DNA of 64,000 nucleotides, taken from Chionis minor. Taxonomy: Eukaryota; Chordata; Aves; Charadriiformes; Chionididae. The position numbers and the translations under genes are program-made. Each line of letters starts with the position of its first letter. Positions within the stretch are counted from its first letter, which is position 1. The DNA lies in contig VZSF01007823.1 in NCBI GenBank assembly GCA_013398295.1, positions 1,333,092-1,397,091 of the forward strand, given 5' to 3'. Of this stretch, positions 43,901 to 55,900 are shown piece after piece. The notes beneath the pieces are model-generated. The model saw only the letters and a list, made by a program, of their open reading frames with translations. It made no database searches and was not told the origin of the DNA.

Positions 43901-46900
43901 ACTGATGCTAGCTAGAAGAGCAGAAAAGATATAACCACATAATGAAATTGAATTTCACCTTTCCAAAAATTTTAGTCAAAACAAAGTCTTATGCTGTGTC
44001 TGTTTCTTTTTTTCTGCAGTAGGAGCAGCAGCGACTAGTCCCAGTAAGTGAACTTGTCTCAGTGAAGCCAGGATTAATCCTACGATTGTCTTAGTAGGGC
44101 TAACATTTTGCCTGCAGAGTATGCAGTTACACACAGACAGGTCTTCGCAGGGTCAGGTCTCAATACGTAATAGGTGATGGCACCCTGTCGTAACGTAAGT
44201 AAAGGAAGATGCATGTAGTGATTAAAAGAAGTGAATAGCCACAAGGTCTCCAGTCAACTTCCTATGCAGCTTTGAGTGGTGTGCCTACCACTCGGGTGCC
44301 TCAGCATGCCCATTTCCAACAGAGGACAGCATTAGGTAGTTCCTGTTGAGTCAGACAGGAATTGGTGGATGCTTCATGCTTTTGAGAACCTGGATAAATA
44401 AATATTTAACTATCTCACAGGGACTTAATTAATGCTCACAATGGACTTTGAAATAAGGGGAAAAGGCAGGCCTGATTACAGTCCATCTGTTCTGTTGAAG
44501 CATGAATTCTGCTTTTTTTTTTTTTTCCGCTTGTGTCAGTGTTATAAGAGCAATTCATGTGTTTATTTTGTCATGTGAAAAAGGCTTGTGGTAAAAGGGG
44601 TGATCTAATGAAAAGGAAAACGTGTACTCAACAAGCCACATTTGTGACTGCAGGTGCAGGAACCTGTCACAAGCAAATTATGACAGCAATTGAACATTTT
44701 TGATCTTCGCAGACTTCTTTAGCATGTGTGACCATGAAAGCTGGATTCTTTTCTGACCTACATTATATTCCTTTGGTTTGAAACCTGAGAATTCTTAGGA
44801 ATTCTCTATCAGATAGAGTATATGGAAAACTGGGCTTCCACCAATGCATTTCCTCATTTGCTGTGTTCTAGTTTTCAGCTCAAATGTAAGGTAGGAAGAA
44901 CATGTTTGACTAGTTCCAGCTGGTTCCAAGAAGTTGTTATAGCTCAGACAGCTTAGATTCAGGGACATTCATTTGCCTCGAGAAGGAAAATGGCCAATAC
45001 CCTGGCTGAAGAGACCCGAGACTCTCTGGGCTGGCTTCTACGTGAAGGAACTGTTTACAACAGACTTACTAGAGCACTGTGAATGGCACAGACCTTCCCT
45101 AGCATTGCAGAAGAGCTGACCTCTTTCTGTCTCTAATGCAGACTATTTTGTCTCACTGAGTTTAAGTGGTTACTGTTCAGGCAGAGCTCCTACTGTACCA
45201 TCTATTGCAAATTGAGGAAAAGGAAATTAAATTACATCCTTAGCTGGAAATTAATATCTGTGGGCAGTGTTCTCTTAGCACATAGGTGATACACATTTCA
45301 AGCAGAGGAATTTAAGACTGGCTGCTTTGGTATTATGTGGGATTTACACAGGCACAGCTGGCAGCTCAGTCTAGACTACTGTCTTTACCACTGTTGGATT
45401 AAGATGGACAAAGGTATCAAAATCCAAAATGGAGGACCAGTTGAGAAAAATACTAATTAAATCTAGGAAAAGGGGTCCTGTCTCAGATTTGCTTCTAAGT
45501 CACAGGCCCCTAGTGGAAAGTAAGTACAACAGTCAAATTAAACTCTAATTCAGTTGTAATCAACACATTTCTTTTGTCTTGACTTATATTAGGAATGTTG
45601 CTTACTGTATTATAGCCAAATGGAAAAAGGATTTATTCAGTCAGTTATTAAGGGTGAAACGTCAACGAACTATGATGAAATAAATGGAAAATTACATATT
45701 CAAATGACAAAGATCTGCATTCTTCTTAAGACTGCTTGTATTTGCTTCATATGGATGCTAGAAGAGTCCTGATTTCAGTACAGTCAAACATTCCTACCAG
45801 TAAGGCGGCTTAAGGAAGTCACCTAGATGTGTGGATTTGCCTTGTTTTGCATAACAGTGTTTCAATGACAGTGACAAATCATGAGACAGTAGAAAATGCA
45901 TGTTGCTAAAACTATTTTCAGAGACTTTGGTAAATGTTCTCTTTCTTTGGAAATTAGACATGTACATCCTTTCCTCATTAATACCTGTAGGATGTTTCTG
46001 GATTTACACTATGATACTTAAAGGCCAAGTGCCTTAGGTTTTAATGGGACAGACTCACTAACTAGCATAAAGTTTTCAGCATCATTAATGGTAACAATAG
46101 TTTCATCCACTTGTATCAGACCTGAATTATTTCTTCTGAATCTTCTTTCTGAATAAAGTTATCTGATGATTTTTAATGAAATGATAAAATTTCTGATCTG
46201 AATCTTATTTCTTCTGGAATAACTTAATGGAAGCTATTAGGGTTCATATCAAGGATAGGTTTACTACAATATTCTATATGCTTAGATTTCTCGTTCATTG
46301 TAGGAAGTTAAAAATCAGGATCCTTTGGACTGATTCCTTCTTCAAAGGAAGACATTTTTTATAAATCACAGAAGAGTAACCTAAGTGCCTCCTTTTCCAG
46401 TTTTCAGTTTTAATGGTGGAAACTCTAAAGCTTTTGGAAATGGTGTAAGATTACAATAGACACTTTCAAGCCCTCGTGACACAACTGGTTGATTACATAT
46501 AGCTGAAACAGAGTATCTCATCCATTATAGAAAGAACAGTAGCATTTTGCTGCTGAAAAGTGTATTAACATATTGGTTCTCCTCCTCTTCTCTTCCTCTT
46601 CTCTTCCTCTTCTCTTCCTCTTTTTTTTTTTCTTTCCGCAGCGTTCAGCATCCTTAAACATTGTCGGCTTTTCAAACGGCGTAGAAATGGAATTACCCTC
46701 AACAAGGTTATCTAGCTCAGCTGACCTACAGATGCAAGGTGCAGCCGCTGTAACACTTCGCCCATCGCCAAACGCCCTTTGTGACTGTGATACTTCACCA
46801 GAGTCAGTGCCCAGCTACAGCTTGGCATTGGGCAGAGCTCCAAGTGACCTGAGCCCTGGGGCTGCTGCTGGCTTCACACCAGGTGATGCACTCCAGGGCA

Positions 46901-49900
46901 GCACCAAGTGCAAGGTAGGAATTGCTCAAACTCTTCTACTGAAAGGGAATCCACTTTCATTGCTACTACATGTTATTGTTAGTCAGTCGAAAGCAGCTAT
47001 TTCAGTAGGTAAAGTTTACAGATTAATTTCTGAAGATGGAAAGGAAGAAAACTTAATAATAAACTTTGATTTTTTTATTTTTTTTTCCCCCTCCTGAAGC
47101 TGGAAAATGAAGACTTTGATACTGTAGATCATCCTCTAGAAAACAGCTTGGCTACTGCTGGGCAAGATGCAGTTAATGAATTAACTCTTTCTATGCAAAA
47201 AGTGCTTGAAGAGCCTATTAATCTTTCGATCAAAAAATCTCAACATTGCACTTCTCCTTCTGAACTCCTCAGCAACACTTCTTTCCTGCCTGTGAATGCT
47301 GGAATGAGACAACTTGGAAGCAAAGAAGGTACTAGGCTTTTCATTATTTCATTTAGGTTTTGTTCCTTCTTTCTTTCTTAGCACTGTGCATTGCAAGCAT
47401 TACAAAGCAGTATGCTTATTAATGTACTTACATATAAATGTGCTTTTCCAGCAAGCTTCAAATATTATCAGAGTACTTAATCCAATGGAAAAGTGTGTTT
47501 GATCTCATTTGTGGAAGAAAAACATGGAAATTTTATGTCTTGAATTTCTAACACCCTTTGTCTACGAACCAGAAACGAGTGTGTCTGTGTGAAGTATCTG
47601 GAGTATTAGTTCTCATAGAGGCACTCCTGATAATTAGACCTGCAGTTATGACTATTGAAGAGCTGGTTTGAAGAGTCCAAATTAAATAAAAAAAAAAAAT
47701 TACTTCCGAAGCGTAACGTGCCTTCTGCTAAGTCCTTCACATCAGTAGCATAGCAAATTTCTGTTAGGTTAATATATTGCACAGTATGTGCTTTTGCTTG
47801 GCTCTGTCTACTGTGGAACATTCCCTTCAGCCAAGGCCTATTTCTTCAACCTTAATGGAGAATTAGACCTTATTTAACTCTTTTCATGGGCAAATTGCCA
47901 GCATCCTTGTGCTACACTGTAAAGCCTCATTCCTTCAAACTCTAGAAGTCAATGGGACTATTCATGCAAGCAAGGGATTGCAGGATCAAGCTGTTATCCT
48001 GTGACTTATGCCAGTATTTGGCTGCTTTTCTCTGTAAAATATGAATTAATATTTCTATCCCTGTGCTGTATTTTTATTCAGAGAATTCTAATTAGTACAA
48101 AGGAGGCCTAGCTCAGTGAGCCAAGGAAATGTATTTGTCTTCTCTTATATGTACTATGCCAAATTGTGACAACAACGCCACAATCCTTTGTGTGAGTTGT
48201 AAGAATTAGACGCACCCCTAAAAAGCTGTGCCTCAGTCGGGCTTTAGTCTCTGAGAGGAGCAGCTTTGTAGTGTCTGGTTTGGGTCGTGTGACCCAAGCA
48301 GCCTCAGCATACAGAATCTCAGTATCTATAACAGATGCTACAAACTTTCTCTGTGCAAAGCACAGGTCATCTTCTGCGAGAGGATGGAACGGACAGAGTG
48401 TTGAATTCAACGCTGCTTCCTTTTCCCAAGAAAGGATCAGGAGTGAGCAATTCCCATCCTGCTTTCACTGTTTAAAGGCATACAGTGAGGGGAGACTTGA
48501 GGAGATACGGTCACGTTTGCAGCGTGCACCAGTGAGAGAGATTAACTCCATTGCAAAGGCAATGTTATCTTGGCTAGTGGCTCTCAGTAGGACTTACTGG
48601 CTTCAGCAGCACTGTGCTGCCAAACCCTGCTGCTTCTGGTATATATTTCCAATGACTCATCCTTTTCTCGTATCACATCTAAACATTTCAGCTTAATTTA
48701 CAAAAAAATACTTCTTATCCTAGCCCCCAGGGATGCGGTAAAAATTGTACATAATTTCATCATTTTCCCGCTTACAGCCACTTTTCTTCTTATCATGGCT
48801 TGCGTAAACACCCTCCCTTCCCCTTCTTTTTCCTAGACTAAACAAATCTGATGGTTTCAGTCTCTCCTCATGGGTCAGGGTTGCGATTTTTTTTAAAACC
48901 ACCTCGTTCTTGCTGTGCTGTTCTGGGCTGTCTGCAATTAAGGAGTGCTGCCCACAGCCAAATGCAGTGCTGCAGCTGGGGCCTCTGGGGTGCTATGCAG
49001 AGCCAGGGTATCAACTTCTTGTGTTTTACATTCTTCACTGCTGGTAATACACGGCAGGATGGCATTCGCCTTTTTTGCAGCAGCAGCATTACGTGGTTGA
49101 CTTGCATGTAGTGAATGGTCCCCATTAGCCCTTAGTTCCTTCTACAGAACAGTAGTCATTTTCCTTTGTAACTACATTCATCTGATCCATCATAAGCATA
49201 ATACTTACAGTTATTTCAGTTCAGTCCTACTGATTTAGGAGATTTTTTTTCTCTCGTGTGTTAAGATAATTTTTTAACTACAAACATTTGCCACAGTGTT
49301 TGCAATCCCTCTAGTTTGGTGTTTTCCACAAATTTCATAGGTACTATTATTTCATGAGCCAAGTTGCTGATGAAAATGTTGATTAATATTAGGAATTCAG
49401 CCCCGCTGGAACATACTCTGGTTTGACAGCACGCAATGAGAGCTGCTCTTTCAGCTCAGTGTGCAGTCACCCTCTAGCAATTCTGTCCAGAGCCATGACT
49501 ACCACCCTTCATCTGAGCAACAATCACAAGTGAATAACACTTCAGAAGTGACATGAAATGCACCTTTCCTTGTCAGTTTTGATTGTATTTTGTTTTCTGG
49601 GACTGGGAACAACAGAGTATCTTAGAGGCACATTGCTTTCAAGCCATGGGTTAGGTACCATTGACAGGAGCTAGATTTTCTTTAAAAAAAACATGTTTTC
49701 CTGGCATTCATTTATCTCTAGATAGCCATGATGTTTGGTTTGCTTTCCTGTTATTATTGTCTGTGTGAAACTAATTCCTAATAAAAGAAGGAGTTACTGT
49801 GACGTTTGTCAGTGGACTGGTATTTATGAGGGCATCCACTGGGACGTTCATCTCTACCCCATCCCATCTATCCAAAGTTGTTTTATTACTCTTGTACCTA

Positions 49901-52900
49901 GTATCAGTCAAGAACTACAGTTACTTGTATGCTTATATAATGGATAGTTTGAATTTGTATTTTATGTGTTACATACTTTGGGAGGATAGAAAGGAATCAT
50001 ACAGTGTCACTTTCATCCATCAGTGACAGATGTGAGACACAACTTCCTTCCTGTTTTCAAGTAACTAGAATTATCCAGAAACTTAGCACGGAGCAGGAGA
50101 CCACAGAGACTTCCTGAGCCTCAGAGGTTCAGACCTCAGTAGGTCTGTTTTTCTAAAGTGAAGGCTGTATTGCAAAACAGGAATACTTATGTTGTTCCAT
50201 GTATATGGATGAATGTGGCATGGCTGTGTACTTAAATAATTCCCTAGGTATCTAAGCATTTCAACAAAATATTTTGGAAACACTCCTCATATTCAGTACA
50301 GAAGCTGTGGTTAAAAGCAAAGAGAAAGACAAAGACTATCCCAGAATAGAAAATAGCATACACATTTTCTATACATATAGATGAAATGATTCCATAATTT
50401 ACTTATGATATCACATTAAACACCAGTCAGAAGTACATGAATATTGAAGTACTTTCTACCCTAATCTGACTCTGATATTATAAATATTTTATTCATTTTC
50501 TTATCTTCTGTTCCAGATTCCAATAACTGTGAAAAGGAACATTTTGAAATGGATATGAAAAGCAATCAGAATGTCAGGTAACAGTCCTTTTTTATACAAA
50601 AGCACTGGCCATGAAATTTTATGCATGTATTTAGAAAATTTTTCATACTTAATGATAACGGAGAACTTAAAAAGAATACAAGATTCCTTATAGATAATGA
50701 TTCTGAAAGTTGTAAAGTATTCTCTGAAACTTAAAAACAACATTTTAAAAGAGGTGGTGAGTTCGTGTATTGCTGTTATTCTGTGTGATTTTCCAGAATG
50801 AATAAATATTTGCAAGCTTATCTCACTTGAACAATTAGCAACTCTTTAGCCCCAATTCAACCTGATAAATATAATGGGAACAGGATCTCAATGACTGTAT
50901 AAAATTTTATCTTCAGCTACTGCTGTGATAATATTTTTAAGTTGATGATGTGCTGTGTTCTTGCTTGAAGCCAGCCACACTGAAATTGAAATGGGCATAT
51001 GCTTGGATGGGTGTACGCTTCACTGGGTAAAAAAGTGGCTGGAAGGCCAGGCCCAGAGAGTGGTGGTGAATGGAGTTACATCCAGTTGGTGGCTGGTCAC
51101 AAGTGGTATTCCCCAGGGCTCAGTATTGGGGCCAGCTCTGTTTAATATCTTTATCAACAACCCGAATGAGGGGATCGAGTGCACCCTCAGTGAGTTTGCA
51201 GATGACATCAAGTTGGGCAGGAGTGTTTATCTGTTTGAGCATAAGAAGGCACTACAGAGGCATCTGGGCAGGCTGGATTGATGGGCTGAGAATCATCATG
51301 TGAAAAAATGTTCTCGCATTTAGCCAGCGGAGTCACATTTACAAAGGAAAAGGAACACAAACAGTAGTGTGTGAAAAATGCTGAAACTTGGTATGGAGGA
51401 GACTTTTGTGAAATATGATGGAATTTAACCATGCGTTCATTTTGATTATAGAGCTGGCCCTAAGGAGCAGAAGATCCCCTATGTGAGACTGGAACGTCTG
51501 AAAATATGTACATCAGAAGCAGGGGAGCTTCCGGTGTTCAAGCTGCAGCCACAGGACAATGAGCAGGAGGGAAATTTCCTCCTGATAATTGAATGTGGGA
51601 CCCAGTCTTCAAGTATGTCTATAAAGGTGAGTGGTATTTCCTTCGCTTTACTTGCTTTCTCCCCGTTATCCCACTGGCTTGTACCCAGAGTTTCTGGAAG
51701 TTATTATACGCTGAACAAGTCTGTTGATTCGTTTCACCCTGGGACACTTCTGTCATGGGTTGAAGTAATAGAGATGCAGCTTTTAGTTTGCTGTGTAGCT
51801 CCCCGATACTTCTATTTTTGAGAAGTCTGTTTCTGGGATTGGATAGCTGGAGTGGTTTTGTATTCTAGCAAACAACATAGCTTGTCTGTCTAGTTACAAA
51901 TATAGGATAAATAGCTTAAAACTGACCTGAATGCATATTTGAGTGATAGGAACAGATTCCAGAAATCACAGTGTAATAGATTTTTAAAAGCTTTTCTATC
52001 GCTTCATTGGAGTCTTGAGTGTGAACTTCTTTCCACAGAAAGCTGTGAGTTGTTTACAGTAAAATTTGCAAATAAGATTGTAAAGTATCCTGTTTCTATC
52101 ATCTGTGATATGAAATCTGTACTCCTTCGCAGTGCTATTACATTGCAGTATGTGGAGAAAATGACTTGACTAAGGTGAGCTGGCCAGCCAGTGGCAGATG
52201 TCGAGCTGAGCATGGGCCTGCTGAACCCCAGTGCTCTCTCCAGCAGAGCCCACTGCAGAGAACCATTTTGTCTGCAGATAACCGCTGCTTTTATAGGCTT
52301 ATATGTGAAAATGATGATTGTGTGATCCCATATTTTTCTTCCTTCAAGGTAAATACAGATAGTCCACCTGAAAGACTGAAATACAAAGAGGAGAAATCGG
52401 AGGACAGGAAATTCCTCATATCCCAGGCTGCAGAACAGACACAATCTCCTCCTGTAGATACTCCATCTGTTGATCAGAAGCACAGCAATGGCATCTCCAT
52501 CATGAAAAAATCTCCAGTTACTCAGGAAGTCAATCCAATTGAAAATGAGGATTTCTGTGCTGTGTGTCTTAATGGAGGAGAACTGTTGTGCTGTGATCAC
52601 TGTCCCAAGGTTTTCCATCTCTCCTGCCATGTTCCAGCCCTGCTCAGCTTTCCAGTGTGAGTATGTAAGACAATTCGCTAACGCGCTCAGTTTCTGCTCG
52701 CTGCCTTGGGGCAGAATATATCCTCAGGGCTGTATGTGTCAACCTTGCACAAGGGCAAGGACTGCATCTCCCACTTGGCTTTTTTATTGCTTTTCTTGCA
52801 AAAGGAAGAATTGTGTTATACACTAGGAACTAGATGAATTGTTAATGAGAACTGTTTCCAGCCAGGTATGCTCTTTCTGCATTAGATGGCCAGTGCAGCA

Positions 52901-55900
52901 AAGGAGGTGTTAGACCTGAGCTTTAAAAACAGGAAGAAAGCTTCTTAGGGCTTACAGGAGAAAAATAAAATCCTAACTCTCATGTAACATCTAGTGTAGA
53001 TGTCAGCTCTTCTCTGTGAGAACAGTGACAAGGACAAGGAAAGGGCAATCAGTTGGTTCCTGCTCAGTTTCCTAGCCAGTTTTATGGAAATTTAGGATTA
53101 TTGGGGCTTTTGTGGAAATGTTGAGGATGTTGGTTTTCCTAAGTTGTACATTCCCTAGCAACTTGTCACAAATGAATTGTATGTGATAAAGAGGCACAAT
53201 TAGGTACATGTCCACATACCAAACTTTAAAAAGGAGACTGAATAATGTGCATTGCTGGTGATGTAGAATTCTGAATTCTGTTACAAGTCATTACCAGATG
53301 GGACTAGAGGTTACTTCATTTGTGCCAAGCCCAAATATCTGTCTCAGCTGAGAAAAATAGGTTGTGAGATATTAGTTTTGGACATTCTGGTTTGTTCTTT
53401 CTGTTCAAAAAGCAGTAATTTCCATCTTGGCTTTTCATTCTTTTCTCTAATAGCTAAGTCATGATTAAACCTCTAGTTTCAAAACAATGTGAAAAACAAT
53501 TTTTCCTTTGAAAATAAACTTCATAGGCAAAGTTAAAGTCTAATGAAGTAAATTAATTCCCTTTAATAAAGTTCTGTATTCATAGTTCTGTAATATACCT
53601 TCATCTATAGCTATTCAGGCCCTGATGCTGCAGAATACTAGTTAAGGATGAGACTTGTTTCCAAATACATTGATGCCTGATTGTTATTTGACAAGGTGCA
53701 TGATGAAATTTGACACAAGTTTTGGGTTCTTGTTTTGCAGGGGAGAATGGGTGTGCACGCTTTGCCGTAATCCAGTGAAGCCGGAGGTAGAATATGACTG
53801 TGAAAACACACGCTACAGCCACAGCTATAATGCACAATATGGCCTTGATGACTGTGACCAGAAGGTGGGAATAACTATGTATTATACTATTGAGAAAAGA
53901 GGACATACGATCTCAGCATGAGGCTTTGCCTCTTCATTGGAAAGATGACTGTTTTGACTTGGTTGCTACTCAAATGTTTCAGAGAGAAGTAAATACAACA
54001 CAAGTATTGTTAGTATTCAGTTATATCTGTCTCAATTTTAAAATGAATGACATATTATAGAAAGATGAAGCATGCAGATCTGGAATTCCTTTCTCCTTTG
54101 ACCAGGGAAGTTGCACTCAGTAGCTGAGCAAACTTCCCTGAGTTGACTTTGCCTGGCTTTGTGCCACTGAATCTTTTTTCCTTTAAGACCTGATACCTTC
54201 TCAGACATCTACTTAGGCCATTTTTCTAAGTAGAAAATGGCCTAAGTAGATGTCTGAGAAGCCAGATATTTTTCTGATGCAGATGCTTTTTGACTTTCAG
54301 TTGTATGAAATCATTACATGGTCTTCATATGTACAATTAATCCCCTTGAAGATAACACTTATGCACTGTTAGCTGAGCCTAGATCAAAACTTCTCTCTTC
54401 ACATCCCCATTACCAGTTTCCTCTACCAAATCTCCCATGAAAATTGCATTTTCTTAAAGTCCACTTGGCACTTGGAAGCCACAAGTTCCAAATAAATGTC
54501 CTGTGTATATTGGTGACAGCTGGACAGGAAGGCTCAGTCCACACAGCTGAGTGCAGATGCTGAGCTGTCCCTGCACGAATGAAGCCTAGAACAAGGCACT
54601 GGTCTAATCTGGGCACGGTACATATAGACAACAGTAATGGTTCTTAGAGCACGGGCGCCCCTTGGCAAGGCCTATGAGCATAGCCACAGCACTGCTTAAA
54701 TTCATCTGTGCTGTTTCCAGACCTGAGCTACTCTGGCCATAAAGATGTGGACGTAACTTCTTGACATTGATGTGATCCCTGTTTCTATCGGATTGGGTAC
54801 AACTGACCAGAAATAGTTAGGATCTGGGTCTTGATTAGTGAGGTTCTATTTAGAAAATGGAGTTGCACAGAAATTCCCATTTCTAGTGAGCAAACATGGC
54901 TTATAATGTTTGTGTAGTGCCTTTTTTTCATCAGTGGAAAAACCACAGACTAGTGTATTTTACAAGTTAACAATGATTAAACAGAACTGTTTTCATACAG
55001 TGCTACTAACTACATAACTTCAGTTTGTGTGGATGGCTAAGAACAGTGTGAAACATTTCCCATTTAACTGTTTTCACACTGTTGCTGGTGTTCTTTTAGT
55101 CAAGAGCCAAGGAATAGAACTGGAGTGCAGAAAGGAAATAGTGATAGTGATGAATTCCAAAGAGTTTCCAGGAAAGACATGTGCATACAAAAATTTTTAC
55201 ATAATGTTCCTTTTCTTGCATTTCTTGACTATCCTCATTTTCAAACCTATAAAAATTTTATGATGCAAAATGTTCCCCATGTTAGCGTGGTGTGCCATTT
55301 TGCATCAAAAATGCACAGACTACATGAAAACGCTCCTTGTTGTTAGTATGATTGATTAACTAAGGGCAAGAATGAAACTGACTTGTTTTGAATTAAAATG
55401 TATTTCAAATTTGGCTTCTACAGAAGTGTGAAAAGCTGGTGCTTTCCCTGTTCTGCAGTAGTATGAGCCTCCCATTCCATGAACCTGTCAGCCCTCTGGT
55501 AAGTACTGCACACGTGGGTCAGAGGGAAATCCAAAGAATGCTCTGGCACACCTCATGAGTTTCTCCTGTGTCTTCTTGGAAGATAGACATCAGCTTTTTT
55601 TCTGAACAGTATTGCTTCCTAGGGGAGGGTAGGTGTTTCCCCCTTGCAAGTGCTTTGAAGGTGCCAGGTCAGAGGCAGGTAAATGCTGGGCAATGTTCTC
55701 AGACCAGATTTCAGTGCTAATTGAAGATGCTGCTAGGATACTAGAGGTATATGAGCAGTTCCAGTGGTTAGGAAAGTTGCCTTGCTGTATATATGGAGAA
55801 TGTTACACTGCCATAGGAGAGGTCTGCTTTACAAATAAGCCTGAGCTCCCTCTTTTCTGGTGTTTTGCACAAAGGTGGTAATGTGATTCTGTTCAGGGGA

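Larger units (their letters stand above)
33126..46641 (+). other. TRIM66: TRIM66 intron 10 (13.5 kb as assembled)
   Basis: It holds the apparent assembly duplication with one CR1 represented twice (33453-37715) and an ancient CR1/L3-like fragment (41400-42000). 37716-41399 and 42001-46576 are AT-rich with no recognised element. The true length is probably about 2.15 kb shorter. Confidence 0.8.

Noticed and set aside
52004..52630. 208-codon - strand ORF across exon 15
   Set aside because: It lies antisense to the PHD exon. The open frame is a shadow of coding sequence, and its translation shows no domain.
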